Of a DNA stretch of 64,000 nucleotides, positions 26,408 to 35,638 are shown piece by piece. Source of the stretch: Pigmentiphaga aceris (GTDB lineage: Bacteria; Pseudomonadota; Gammaproteobacteria; Burkholderiales; Burkholderiaceae_B); contig NZ_CP043046.1 in assembly GCF_008119665.1 (NCBI RefSeq), positions 434,001 through 498,000 of the forward strand. The letters run 5' to 3'. Numbering within the stretch: position 1 is the first letter of the stretch; each line of letters opens with the position of its first letter. Made by a program: the position numbers and the translations under genes. The notes below the pieces were generated by a model. That model saw only the letters and a list, made by a program, of their open reading frames with translations, was not told the origin of the DNA and did not search any database.

Positions 26408-27040
26408 CTATTTAAGACCTTCCGCCGCCAGCGCCAAGCGCACGGCTGGCCGCTCCCGCATGCGCAGGTACCAAGCCTGCAGGTGTGACAGCGCATCGAA
26501 GTGAATATCGGCCCGGTAGACGGAAGCCAGCCACGGAGCTTGACCCCACTGGGTCAGCGCAAACAGATAAGCATCTGCCACCGTATAGGTGTCGCCCATC
26601 AGGTAAGGCCTGTCTGCAAGCTGCGCATCGATCCACGCGTAACGCTTTTCCAGTTTCGGCTTGGCATGCTCAACGCCATATTTGCCCGCCGCCACTGCAT
26701 ACAACAGCGGAATGAATCCCTTGTGGATTTCCGAGTTGATGAAGCCCAGCCACTCTTGCAGACGCAAGCGCTCACGCGTTCCGCCGTCTGGTGTCAGACG
26801 CAAGGCGGGCTGTAAGTCGGCCAGGAACTGCAAGATGGCCGGCCCTTCCCGCAGGACGTCACCGTCATCAAGCGCCAGTACCGGCACATAGCCAAATGGG
26901 CTGAGTTCGTAAAAGTCCCGGCCGTCTTCAGTGGTGTGCGTCTTGTGATCCACCTTGACCAGGGTGACGTCCAATCCCAGCTCGTGCATCACGATATGCG
27001 GAGCCAGCGAGCAGGCGCCAGGAATGTAGTAGAGCTTCAT
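26408..27040 (-). CDS. Glutathione S-transferase, beta-class-like
   Basis: 210 residues. The thioredoxin-like N-domain contains CSLAPHIV with Cys10, the catalytic or mixed-disulfide residue of bacterial beta-class GSTs, and a helical C-domain with VADAYLFALTQW. It likely conjugates glutathione to electrophiles or reduces disulfides. It is divergent from an HxlR-type regulator, which probably controls it through the shared 163-bp region. Confidence 0.9.
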   Translation of the reverse strand: MKLYYIPGACSLAPHIVMHELGLDVTLVKVDHKTHTTEDGRDFYELSPFGYVPVLALDDGDVLREGPAILQFLADLQPALRLTPDGGTRERLRLQEWLGFINSEIHKGFIPLLYAVAAGKYGVEHAKPKLEKRYAWIDAQLADRPYLMGDTYTVADAYLFALTQWGQAPWLASVYRADIHFDALSHLQAWYLRMRERPAVRLALAAEGLK

Positions 27041-27147
27041 GTATGGGTATCCGGTAGCGATTGGAAAGCGTGTGAACCCCCTGGCCAGGAAGCTCCGCCA
27101 TTTTAAAAGTCTGGGATAAAAAAGGAAGAAGGCAGTAAATTGTTATA

Positions 27148-27168
27148 TAGGTACAAAAAATATACCTA
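27148..27168. promoter_or_regulatory. Candidate HxlR operator between GST and hxlR-like genes
   Basis: TAGGTA and TACCTA as a perfect inverted repeat with a 9-bp AT-rich centre, in an AT-rich stretch between the divergent genes, 36 bases before the regulator start. HxlR-type regulators commonly bind such short palindromes. Confidence 0.6.
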
Positions 27169-27203
27169 CTGCTTTTGAATTTTGTTTTGTTCTGGATCTT
27201 GCG

Positions 27204-27542
27204 ATGAAAGAAAGCCTGACTGGCTGTTCCGTGGAAGAGTCGATGCGTCTGTTGGGTGGACGCTGGCGTCTGCTGCTGGTGTCCTACCTGCTGGATGGCC
27301 CCAAGCGCTTCAACGACCTTCGCCGCGACGTGCCCGGTATTTCGCAGCGCATGCTCACGCTGGACTTGCGGGCATTGGAAGATGCTGGTTTGGTGAAGCG
27401 CACGGTGTATCCGACCTCGCCGGTCAAGGTTGAATATGACTTGACCGAGGACGGCAAACGATTGCATCCCGTCGTGGATGTGATGAAGGAATTCGGCCTG
27501 TGGCTGAAGCAGCGTGATGCTGATAAAACCGCCGCGCGATAA
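27204..27542 (+). CDS. HxlR-family transcriptional regulator
   Basis: 112-residue winged-helix protein. It opens with CSVEESMRLLGGRWRLLLVSYLLDG and contains RFNDLRRDVPGISQRMLTLDLRALE, the HxlR DNA-recognition region. The N-terminal cysteine (GCSVEES) is the redox-sensing position in related YodB/QorR-type regulators that respond to electrophiles. Divergence from a GST gene fits a quinone or electrophile sensor. The start ATG is the first in the frame. Confidence 0.88.
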   Translation: MKESLTGCSVEESMRLLGGRWRLLLVSYLLDGPKRFNDLRRDVPGISQRMLTLDLRALEDAGLVKRTVYPTSPVKVEYDLTEDGKRLHPVVDVMKEFGLWLKQRDADKTAAR

Positions 27543-27717
27543 CGCCGCATCGCACTCAGCATCATCGCGCCGCACGCGTCCCGACATTCCTTAACGTGCA
27601 GCGTGCAAGATTCTTTCCTCTGCTGCGGGTGATCCGGGATTCACATTTCGCCCATCGGCAGTACCATGACCCGCCCGCCGCATCACCCCGGCCAATTGTT
27701 TTCACTCGATGCCACTC

Positions 27718-28704
27718 ATGACTTCTCGCAGACACCTTCTGACCTCGGCTGCCGTTCTGGCCGCTGTGCTGGCTACTCCGTTCGCGCTGTCACCGGTACA
27801 CGCGCAAGACCGCCCGATTCACCTGATCGTGCCGTATCCGGCCGGTGGCCCGCTGGACGTGACCTCGCGCGCACTGGCCGAAAGCGTGCAGAAGACGCTG
27901 GGCACGGTGATCGTGGACAACAAGCCCGGCGCAGGTGGCAACATCGGTGCTGACGCGGTCGCCAAGTCTGCCCCCGACGGTTTGACCATTGGCTTGGCGG
28001 CAACCGCCACCCACGCGGTCAACCCGTGGCTGTACTCGAAAATGCCCTACGACGCGGCCAAGGATTTTGAAGCCATCACCCAGATGGTGACGGTGCCCAA
28101 CGTGCTGGTGATCAACACCGAACGCGCCGCCGCGCTGAAGATCAATTCGGTCGCCGACCTGATCGCCTACGCCAAGGCCAACCCCGGCAAGCTGAACTAC
28201 GGCAGCGGTGGCAACGGCAGCGCCGGCCACCTGGCAGGCGAGATGTTCAAGCAGCGCGGTGGTTTCTCGGCCGTCCACATTCCTTACCGTGGTGCGAGTC
28301 CCGCACAGCTGGCGCTGCTGGCTGGCGAAGTCGATTTCAACATCGACAACCTGGCCGCTGCTGCCCCGAACCTGAGTTCCGGCAAGGTCAAGGCCTTGGC
28401 CGTCACCACGCTGCAAGCCAGCCAGATGTTGCCTGGCGTGCCCCCGCTGGCGGACACCATCAAGGGCTTCTCGATCGACACCTGGTGGGGTCTGGTTGCG
28501 CCGGCCGGTACGCCCAAGGATGTGATCGCCAAGCTGAACAAGGCGTTTGTCGACGCGCTGAACGCACCGGAAACGCAAAAGCGCTTTGCGTCGCTGCTGG
28601 CACAGCCCGCGCCCAGCACGCCTGAACAGTTCGACAAGCTGATGACGGCCGAGCGCGCCAAGTTCGAACAAGTGGTGAAGGTCTCGGGCGCGAAGATCGA
28701 CTGA
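27718..28704 (+). CDS. Bug-family (TctC-type) tripartite tricarboxylate transporter binding protein
   Basis: 328-residue periplasmic protein with a Sec signal peptide (MTSRRHLLTSAAVLAAVLA...VHA). The mature part has the Bug hallmarks IHLIVPYPAGGPLDVTSR, VVDNKPGAGGNIGAD, GSGGNGSAGHL and YRGASPAQ. Such proteins bind carboxylates or similar small ligands and are very numerous in Alcaligenaceae, usually without a neighbouring TctAB membrane pair, as here. An ATG three codons upstream (27709) is possible. It is followed by a terminator. Confidence 0.92.
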   Translation: MTSRRHLLTSAAVLAAVLATPFALSPVHAQDRPIHLIVPYPAGGPLDVTSRALAESVQKTLGTVIVDNKPGAGGNIGADAVAKSAPDGLTIGLAATATHAVNPWLYSKMPYDAAKDFEAITQMVTVPNVLVINTERAAALKINSVADLIAYAKANPGKLNYGSGGNGSAGHLAGEMFKQRGGFSAVHIPYRGASPAQLALLAGEVDFNIDNLAAAAPNLSSGKVKALAVTTLQASQMLPGVPPLADTIKGFSIDTWWGLVAPAGTPKDVIAKLNKAFVDALNAPETQKRFASLLAQPAPSTPEQFDKLMTAERAKFEQVVKVSGAKID

Positions 28705-28743
28705 TCGCACTTCCCGCGCCGGGAACGTCACCGGCCGCAGTTC

Positions 28744-28780
28744 ACACCCCAAGCATCGGCCCTGGCGCTTGGGGTGTTTT
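28744..28780 (+). terminator. Rho-independent terminator after the Bug gene
   Basis: Stem ACACCCCAAGC / GCTTGGGGTGT with a 12-nt loop, followed by TTTT. The remaining 260 bp up to the next gene shows no other clear element. Confidence 0.85.
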
Positions 28781-29042
28781 CATTGCTGAGCAGGCCACCT
28801 GACCCTTCATCTGCCCGTGAAATCAGTGATTACCCGGCTATTTCTGCAAAAATCCTGTATTCGCGCGTGAACTGTCATCGATCTTTCATGCGGAATACTT
28901 ATCTATTGTTTCACCCGTACTGATGTTAGGACCCCGTCTGGCGAAAGCCACATAGGATGCTTCAACGGTTGTCAGCCTTAATGCCCTACCCATGTGATGG
29001 TCACCGGGAGCAGCGCGTGGCGAGCCGACCGAAGGAGCAGGG

Positions 29043-29936
29043 ATGACAGTGCAACACAAGTATCGCGGCATCATGACCGCGACACCGACGCCGTTCACCG
29101 CAAACGGCCAGATCGACACCGCCGCGATCGCCGCCCACGTGGACCGCATGATCGCCGCCGATGCGGACGCCTTGGTGCCGCTGGGTGGTACCGGTGAATA
29201 CACCTCGCTGACCTCCGCGCAGCGCATGACCGTGCTGGAAACTTCCGTAAAAGCCGCCGATGGCCGCATCCCGGTCATCCCGGGCGTGCTCTCGCCCGGC
29301 ATTGGTAACGCAACCGAAGCCGGCCGCGCCTTCATGAAAGCCGGTGCCAACGCGCTGATGGTTGTCACGCCGTACTACTTCCGCCCGACCCAGCAAGGCA
29401 TCGTCGACTACTTCAAGAAGTTCTCGGATGAAGTCGATGCCGACATCATCCTGTACGAAATCCCGTATCGCACCGGCGTGTCGCTGAACTACCAGACCGT
29501 GGCGCAACTGGCTGCCGAGACCCGTGTGGTCGGCATGAAGGCTTGCAACCCGGACCTGGCGCAGCAAATGCGCGTGGCCGAGCTGACCCGCAACAAGATC
29601 GCCATCCTGACCGGCGAAGAAGACGTGCTGCCGCTGCACGTGGCCATGGGCGCAGTCGGCGCGATCATCTCCAGTTCCAACCTGGTGCCGCGCCAGTGGG
29701 CGCGCATCCTGAAGCTGGCGATGGACGGTCAGTTGACTGAAGCCATGGCACTGCACACCGCATTGCGCCCGCTGATCGACTGCGTGTTCGCCGAACCCAA
29801 CCCCGCGCCGATCAAGGCCGCGATGGAATTGCTGGGCTGGGGTGGCAGCGACGTGCTGGCCCCCATGTTGCCCGCCAGCGCCGCCTTGCGCGAACGCCTG
29901 ACCAAGATCGTGACCGAGCACCGCGGCCGCGAGTAA
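29043..29936 (+). CDS. DapA-like (DHDPS/NAL superfamily) lyase
   Basis: 297-residue TIM-barrel enzyme using a Schiff-base lysine, expected in VVGMKACNPD, with the barrel tyrosine in LYEIPYRTG and the carboxylate-binding loop GGTGEYTSLT. Superfamily members condense or split pyruvate-containing substrates (dihydrodipicolinate, sialic acid, keto-sugar acids) or deaminate hydroxypyrroline carboxylate. Its linkage with an ABC importer and 2-hydroxyacid oxidoreductases suggests a catabolic role rather than lysine synthesis. AGGAG precedes the ATG. A hairpin follows the stop. Confidence 0.86.
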   Translation: MTVQHKYRGIMTATPTPFTANGQIDTAAIAAHVDRMIAADADALVPLGGTGEYTSLTSAQRMTVLETSVKAADGRIPVIPGVLSPGIGNATEAGRAFMKAGANALMVVTPYYFRPTQQGIVDYFKKFSDEVDADIILYEIPYRTGVSLNYQTVAQLAAETRVVGMKACNPDLAQQMRVAELTRNKIAILTGEEDVLPLHVAMGAVGAIISSSNLVPRQWARILKLAMDGQLTEAMALHTALRPLIDCVFAEPNPAPIKAAMELLGWGGSDVLAPMLPASAALRERLTKIVTEHRGRE

Positions 29937-29947
29937 GACCTGTGATG

Positions 29948-29968
29948 GCGGCGGGTATTCCCCGCCGC
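29948..29968. terminator. Hairpin after the DapA-like gene
   Basis: GCGGCGGG / CCCGCCGC with 5-nt loop TATTC; no T-run. In the 97-bp gap before the binding-protein gene. Confidence 0.5.
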
Positions 29969-30033
29969 ATCCAAACGCAGTTGAAGACCGTTCTATACGC
30001 ATCGCCCCCAACCGCTATTGTGTGAGGTCCCAC

Positions 30034-31095
30034 ATGTCCAAACCCGTCACTGCCTTGCCGCGCCGCCGCTTCCTGCAGGCTTCCGGCTCGACCATGCTCG
30101 CCGCCGCCATCGGCGCCCCGATGATCCTCACCTCCAAGACCTCGCGTGCCGCCGGCCGCCTGGTCGTGGTCAGCTGGGGCGGCAACTACCGCGTCGGCGT
30201 CGAAGAAGCGCTGGCCAAACCCTTCGCCAAGGAATTCGGCGTTGAAGTCATCCTGATCGACACGCCCGACCTCGCCAAGGTCAAGGCCCAGGTCATGACC
30301 AAGAACGTCGAATGGGACGTGTTCGACGTGGTCGGCCCGATGGGCTTCACCGGCTCGAAGAACGGCTACTGGGAACAACTGGACCCGGCGCTGTTCGACA
30401 GCAAGGACCTGATCGCCCCGGTCACCAAGGACATGGTGCCGTTCTACGGCTTCACCGGCGGCTTCTGCTACGACAGCAAGAAGCACCCGGAAGCGCCCAA
30501 GACCTGGGCCGATTTCTGGGACGTCAAGAAATTCCCGGGCCGCCGTGCGCTGCGCAACCGCGCCAGCGAAACCCTGGAAGTCGCGCTGCTGGCCGATGGC
30601 GTGCCGGCCGACAAGATGTACCCGCTGGACATCGAGCGTGCCTTCAAGGCGCTGGATCGCCTGAAGCCGCACGTCGGCAAGTGGGTCGACCAGACGCCGC
30701 AGACCGTGTCGCTGGTGCAGACTGGCGAGATCGACTACAGCTACACCTACACCACCCGTGTGAAGGCGGCGCAGGAAGCCGGTCAGACCATCGACTTCGC
30801 GTTCGACGAGAACCTGATCGGCCTGGAATACCTGGCCGTGCTGAAGGGCGCGCCGAACAAGACCAACGCCATGAAGTTCCTGCAGTTCGCCATGCGCCCG
30901 GAAAACCAGGCCGCACTGATGAACCACCTGGCCAACACCCCGGCCAGCAAGAAGGCGCTGGAGATGGTCAAGCCGGACGTGCGCAAGTGGATGTCCAACC
31001 CGGGCAACCCCAAGCACGTGGTCAGCAACGACATGTGGTGGGCCGACCATTACGACGACGTGTCGCGCCGCTTCAAGGAATGGGCGCTGACCTGA
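30034..31095 (+). CDS. ABC transporter substrate-binding protein, polyamine/PotD-type
   Basis: 353 residues with a probable Tat signal: the basic RRRFLQASG motif and a hydrophobic stretch ending TSRAAG. The mature domain (LVVVSWGGNYRVGVEEALAKPF) is typical of PotD/PotF-like periplasmic proteins for polyamines or other amine or carboxylate solutes. The ATG at 30034 has GAGG 7 bases before it; a GTG at 30022 is less likely. It is the first gene of the cassette with two permeases and an ATPase. Confidence 0.9.
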   Translation: MSKPVTALPRRRFLQASGSTMLAAAIGAPMILTSKTSRAAGRLVVVSWGGNYRVGVEEALAKPFAKEFGVEVILIDTPDLAKVKAQVMTKNVEWDVFDVVGPMGFTGSKNGYWEQLDPALFDSKDLIAPVTKDMVPFYGFTGGFCYDSKKHPEAPKTWADFWDVKKFPGRRALRNRASETLEVALLADGVPADKMYPLDIERAFKALDRLKPHVGKWVDQTPQTVSLVQTGEIDYSYTYTTRVKAAQEAGQTIDFAFDENLIGLEYLAVLKGAPNKTNAMKFLQFAMRPENQAALMNHLANTPASKKALEMVKPDVRKWMSNPGNPKHVVSNDMWWADHYDDVSRRFKEWALT

Positions 31096-31104
31096 ACGTG
31101 ACCT

Positions 31105-31168
31105 GGGGCGGACCATCCGCCCCGGCATGACCGCCCCGCGACGCATGGTTAACCCAGCGTCGCGTTTT
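31105..31168 (+). terminator. Intercistronic hairpins after the binding-protein gene
   Basis: GGGGCGGA / TCCGCCCC (31105-31123) is followed by CGCGACGC / GCGTCGCG with a 12-nt loop and TTTT (31137-31168). The second is terminator-like and would limit transcription into the permease genes. Confidence 0.65.
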
Positions 31169-31230
31169 CGATCCGAAACGATCCGAACGCGCCCCGGGCA
31201 TCACCCGGTGGCAGGTGCATGTGAGCCGCC

Positions 31231-32070
31231 ATGACCCAAAAGAAAGATGCATTGCTGTACGTGGGCCCGGCCACGTTGTTCCTGTTCCTGGTGATCCTTG
31301 TGCCGCTGGGCTTTGTCGCCTGGACCAGCCTGCACACCGGTGATTCCTGGTCCTTCGCGGCCTACACCCAGCTGTTCGAAAGCGTGCTGTTCCGCCGCAC
31401 GCTGTGGACTACCTTCGAGATCAGCATTCTGGCCTCGCTGGGCAGCCTGTTGCTGGGCTACCCGGTGGCGCTGCACCTGGCGCGTGTGTCGGCCCGCAAG
31501 CGCGCCATCTACATGGTGCTGGTGCTGATTCCGTTCTGGACCAGCATTCTGGTCAAGAGCTTTGCCTTCACCGTGCTGCTGGGCCGCTCGGGCATGGTCA
31601 ATACCTTCCTGAGCTGGCTGGCCGGCAGCCCGGTCGAAGTGCCCATGCTGTTCAACCGCCTGGGCGTGATGGTCGGTATGACCAACTACCTGGTGCCCTT
31701 TGTGGTGTTCCCGGTGCTGGCCAGCCTGCTTGCCATCGACCGCTCGCTGTACCAGGCCGCCGAAATCATGGGCGCCAAGCCGCCGCGCATCTTCTTCCGC
31801 ATCACGCTGCCGCTGAGCCTGCCCGGCGTGGCCGCTGCCGTGCTCAGCACCACCGTGATGTCCATGGGCTTCTTTGTGATCCCCGCACTGCTGGGCGGTC
31901 GCCAGGACGTGATGTTGTCCAACCTGGTCGACTTCTACACCCGTGAAACCCTGGACTGGAACATGGCGTCTGCCATTGGCGTGATCCTGCTGGGCATCGT
32001 GACGATTGCCGCGCTGGGTGTCGATCGCCTGCAAAAATTCGGAGCCCGTCCGCGTACGGCGGCGGTGTAA
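31231..32070 (+). CDS. ABC transporter permease, PotB-type
   Basis: 279-residue inner-membrane protein with about six helices. The EAA loop, which contacts the ATPase, reads YQAAEIMGAKPPRIFFRITLP. The N-terminus (LLYVGPATLFLFLVILVPLG) is typical. It forms the channel with the following permease. Confidence 0.92.
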   Translation: MTQKKDALLYVGPATLFLFLVILVPLGFVAWTSLHTGDSWSFAAYTQLFESVLFRRTLWTTFEISILASLGSLLLGYPVALHLARVSARKRAIYMVLVLIPFWTSILVKSFAFTVLLGRSGMVNTFLSWLAGSPVEVPMLFNRLGVMVGMTNYLVPFVVFPVLASLLAIDRSLYQAAEIMGAKPPRIFFRITLPLSLPGVAAAVLSTTVMSMGFFVIPALLGGRQDVMLSNLVDFYTRETLDWNMASAIGVILLGIVTIAALGVDRLQKFGARPRTAAV

Positions 32071-32073
32071 GCC

Positions 32074-32886
32074 ATGAACGACTCGACTCTGCTCGACCCC
32101 CAGGCCCGTGCCTACGGGAACATGCGCACGGTGATCGTTGCGATCGTCCTTGTGTTCCTGCTTGCCCCCAGCCTGCTGGTGATCCCGATTTCCTTCGGTG
32201 GCCCCGGTGAAATCACCTTCCCACCGCGCGACTTTTCCTGGGATCTGTATCGCCAGCTGTTCACCAGCGCCGACTGGGTAGGCGCCATCATGCGCAGCCT
32301 GCGGGTGGCGGTGCTGACCATGGTGATTGCGCTGCTGATCGGCGTGCCGGCCGCCTACGGCCTGGTGCGTTACGACTTCCCGGGCAAGAAGCTGGTGCTG
32401 CTGCTGGTGATGAGCCCGATCCTGATCCCGGTGATCGTGATCTCGCTGGGCCTGTACCTGTACCTGTCGCGCCTGGGTGCGGTGGGCACGGTGTCTGGCC
32501 TGGTGGCTGCGCACGTGGCCTACGTCACGCCCTTTGTGATGATGACGGTGATGGCCGGTGTGAAAAAGCTCGACCCGGCGCTGGAATTCGCCAGCTCCAT
32601 CATGGGCGCCAACCGCCGCACGGTGTTCTTCAAGGTGGTGCTGCCGCAGCTGCTGCCCTCGATCGGCGCGGGCGCACTGTTCGCCTTCCTGATCTCGTTC
32701 GACGAAGTGGTCATTGCCTGGTTCCTGACCGGCGCGTCCACCACGACCTTGCCGGTGAAGATGTACAGCAGCATTCAGTGGGACATCTCGCCGGTGATCT
32801 CGGCGGTGTCGGCCCTGCTGACCTTCCTGTCCATTTTGTTCTGCTGCTTGTCTGTGTGGCTGCAGCCCAGCCAGCGCACGGAGTGA
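32074..32886 (+). CDS. ABC transporter permease, PotC-type
   Basis: 270-residue membrane protein, three bases after the previous stop. The EAA-type loop is LEFASSIMGANRRTVFFKVVLP, and the FDEVVIAWFLTGA segment near the end is characteristic of PotC/PhnV-like permeases. It pairs with the PotB-like subunit. Confidence 0.92.
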   Translation: MNDSTLLDPQARAYGNMRTVIVAIVLVFLLAPSLLVIPISFGGPGEITFPPRDFSWDLYRQLFTSADWVGAIMRSLRVAVLTMVIALLIGVPAAYGLVRYDFPGKKLVLLLVMSPILIPVIVISLGLYLYLSRLGAVGTVSGLVAAHVAYVTPFVMMTVMAGVKKLDPALEFASSIMGANRRTVFFKVVLPQLLPSIGAGALFAFLISFDEVVIAWFLTGASTTTLPVKMYSSIQWDISPVISAVSALLTFLSILFCCLSVWLQPSQRTE

Positions 32887-32959
32887 CGGCCGCGTCCGTT
32901 TTCCCCCATTGTGTAGACGCGTCGGGCCCCGCCCGCCGCCGAGTTTGAAGGATCGCAAT

Positions 32960-34042
32960 ATGGCCTCACAGGCAACGAACGACGCCGCCATCGTTTTCGC
33001 AGGCGTCGGCAAGAACTACGGCGGCGCAACCGCGCTGCATCCCATCGACCTGTCGGTGCGACGCGGCGAATTCCTGAGCCTGCTGGGCCCCAGCGGCTCG
33101 GGCAAAAGCACCATCCTGAACCTGATCGCCGGCGCGGTGGCCCCCACCAGCGGCCGCGTGATGATCGACGGGCAGGACGTGTCGAACAAGCCGGCGCGCG
33201 AGCGCGGGCTGGGCATGGTGTTCCAGAACTACGCCTTGCTGCCGCACCTGAACGTGTTCGACAACGTCGCCTTCCCGCTGCGCATTCGCGGCGCGAGCAA
33301 GGACGAGGTGCAGAAGAAAGTCACGGAAGCGCTGGACCGCGTTGGCCTGCGTGGTTACGAGCAACGCAAGCCGCGTGAAATGTCTGGCGGCCAGCAGCAG
33401 CGTGTGGGTATTGCACGCTGCATCGTGTATGCGCCGAAAATCATTTTGATGGACGAGCCGCTGGGCGCGCTGGACAAGAAGCTGCGCGGCCAGCTGCAAG
33501 ACGAAATCAAGCGCCTGCACCGTGAACTGGGTACCACTCTGGTCTACGTGACCCACGACCAGGAAGAAGCCCTGAACCTGTCGGACCGCGTCTGTTTGAT
33601 GAGCGGCGGCAAGATCGCCCAGCACGGCACACCCGACGAGCTGTACTTCGAACCGGCCAGCGAATTCGTGGCCGACTTCGTGGGTGAATCCAACTTGTTC
33701 AAGGGCAAGCTGGGTGCCGATGGCGTGGTCACCACCGATACCGGCCTGGCGATCAAGGTGCAAGGGCCCAAGGGCCATGCAGCCGGTGCGCAGGTCAAGG
33801 TGCTGGTGCGCCCCGAGAAGGTCTGCGTGGGCGAGGGCGCCGGCGCCGACAACGGCGCACGCGGTGTGGTGCAGTCGGTGTCCTTCGTGGGTGGCACCAC
33901 CCGCTTCGAGATCCAGACCGAACGCGGCGCCAAGGTGCTGGTCACCGGTATCTCGGAACGCAGTGCAGGACGTATCGCCATTGGCGACCAGGTTGCCGTC
34001 AACTGGGCGGCGCAAGACAGCGTGGTGTTGGCGCAGGAATGA
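32960..34042 (+). CDS. ABC transporter ATP-binding protein, PotA-type
   Basis: 360 residues. Walker A GPSGSGKST, Q-loop FQNYALLPHLNV, signature MSGGQQQR, Walker B ILMDEPLGALD and a switch histidine THDQEE are followed by a C-terminal TOBE regulatory domain (VKVLVRPEKVCVGEG). The start ATG has AAGGA 9 bases upstream; an earlier in-frame start at 32909 is not supported. Its stop overlaps the next gene (ATGA), tying the importer to the dehydrogenase. Confidence 0.93.
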   Translation: MASQATNDAAIVFAGVGKNYGGATALHPIDLSVRRGEFLSLLGPSGSGKSTILNLIAGAVAPTSGRVMIDGQDVSNKPARERGLGMVFQNYALLPHLNVFDNVAFPLRIRGASKDEVQKKVTEALDRVGLRGYEQRKPREMSGGQQQRVGIARCIVYAPKIILMDEPLGALDKKLRGQLQDEIKRLHRELGTTLVYVTHDQEEALNLSDRVCLMSGGKIAQHGTPDELYFEPASEFVADFVGESNLFKGKLGADGVVTTDTGLAIKVQGPKGHAAGAQVKVLVRPEKVCVGEGAGADNGARGVVQSVSFVGGTTRFEIQTERGAKVLVTGISERSAGRIAIGDQVAVNWAAQDSVVLAQE

Positions 34043-35481
34043 GCGTGATGAAGCAGCAACAGGAAGTGGTCGCCGCGATGCGCGGCCTGGTGGGCGATAC
34101 CGATGTGGTCGATACCGCCGCCGACATGCAGGCCTATGTGGCCGACTGGTGGGGCCGCAACGCCGGCGTCGCCGCCTGCGTGGTGTTCCCGCGCAGCACC
34201 GAAGCCGTGTCCAAGGTGCTGGCATGGTGCAACGAACACGACGTGTCGGTGTTCCCGCAGGGCGGCAACACCAGCGTGTGCGGTGGGGCCATCCCCGACC
34301 AGCAGGGCTGCAGCATCGTGCTGAACCTGCTGCGCATGAACCGCATTCGCGACATCAACCCGCGCGACAACGCCATGACGGTGGACGGCGGCTGCGTGCT
34401 GGGCGTGATCCACGAGGCCGCGTTGTCGGTGGAACGGATCTTCCCGCTGAGCCTGGGTGCGGAAGGCTCCTGCCAGATCGGCGGCAACCTGTCGACCAAC
34501 GCCGGCGGCACCAACGTCCTGCGCTACGGCAATACCCGCGACCTGGTGCTGGGCGTGGAAGTGGTGCTGCCCGACGGCACCATCTGGAACGGCCTGCGCA
34601 CCCTGCGCAAGAACAACAGCGGCTACGACATGAAGCACTTGTTCATGGGCGCCGAGGGCACGCTGGGCGTGATCACCGGCGCATCGCTGAAGCTGTTCCC
34701 CAAGCCCCGCACCGTAGTCACCGCACTGCTGGGCCTGGCGACCGTGGAAGCTGCCGTCGACGAAGGCCTGCGCCTGCAGGGTGCCTTCCCCGGCACGCTG
34801 GACGGCCTGGAAATCATCTCGCGCAGCGAAATGGAAATCGTGCTGGCGCATGCGCACGGCACGCGTGACCCGCTGGCGCAACCCGCCAACTGGTACGTGC
34901 TGGTGGAACTGGCCACGCCGCAGGCCAACGACGACACCTTGTCCGAGAAACTGATGACGGTGCTGACGCCGTCATTGGAGTCTGGTGCGATTGAAGATGC
35001 GATCGTCGCCAGCAGTGAAAAGCAGCGCCAGGACATATGGAAGATTCGCCATGCGGTGACCGAGTGCAATCGCCATGAAGGCATGGGCCTGTCGCACGAC
35101 ATCGCCGTGCCCATCCACCGCATTCCCGACTTCATCGCCCAGGCCGAAGCCACGGTGAAACGTGAGTTCCCCATCGCCCGCCAGGTGGTGGTGGGCCATA
35201 TGGGTGACGGCAACCTGCACTACATCACCATGATCCCGCACGACGTGTGGGCAGGCATCGAAGACAAGCCGGCCTACGCACGCCGCGTGGCGCACGCGCT
35301 GTACGACATCGCCGCAAGCATGGGCGGGACGTTCAGCGCGGAACACGGCATTGGTTCCGCGCACGTGGCCGAGATGAGCAAGTACAAGGATCCGGTCGAG
35401 CTGGCGATGATGCGGCAGGTGAAGGGCTTGTTCGATCCGAAGGGCATCATGAATCCGGGGCGTGTGCTGCCTGCTGCTTGA
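34039..35481 (+). CDS. FAD-linked D-2-hydroxyacid dehydrogenase (GlcD/DLD family)
   Basis: 480 residues. The N-terminal FAD-binding PCMH domain shows FPQGGNTSVCGGA, SLGAEGSCQIGGNLSTNAGG and GAEGTLGVIT; the C-terminal substrate domain has GHMGDGNLHY and the AEHGIGSAH motif of glycolate/D-lactate/D-2-hydroxyglutarate dehydrogenases. It oxidises a D-2-hydroxyacid to the 2-oxoacid. It is translationally coupled to the importer's ATPase gene, so the importer's solute or a product of it is likely the substrate. Confidence 0.9.
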   Translation: MSVMKQQQEVVAAMRGLVGDTDVVDTAADMQAYVADWWGRNAGVAACVVFPRSTEAVSKVLAWCNEHDVSVFPQGGNTSVCGGAIPDQQGCSIVLNLLRMNRIRDINPRDNAMTVDGGCVLGVIHEAALSVERIFPLSLGAEGSCQIGGNLSTNAGGTNVLRYGNTRDLVLGVEVVLPDGTIWNGLRTLRKNNSGYDMKHLFMGAEGTLGVITGASLKLFPKPRTVVTALLGLATVEAAVDEGLRLQGAFPGTLDGLEIISRSEMEIVLAHAHGTRDPLAQPANWYVLVELATPQANDDTLSEKLMTVLTPSLESGAIEDAIVASSEKQRQDIWKIRHAVTECNRHEGMGLSHDIAVPIHRIPDFIAQAEATVKREFPIARQVVVGHMGDGNLHYITMIPHDVWAGIEDKPAYARRVAHALYDIAASMGGTFSAEHGIGSAHVAEMSKYKDPVELAMMRQVKGLFDPKGIMNPGRVLPAA

Positions 35482-35638
35482 CGGTGGGCGCTGGTGTTCG
35501 GCTTCGCCGCCGTCGTGCTGCAAGCATGCCGCGCACGATGCCAGCGCCGTGTGTCTTTCCCTGATCTCGCCCCGGCGTTTGCATTCGCCGGGCTGACTTC
35601 ACATTCCGCCTGACTTTCCGCCAGAGAACGAGACTGCG

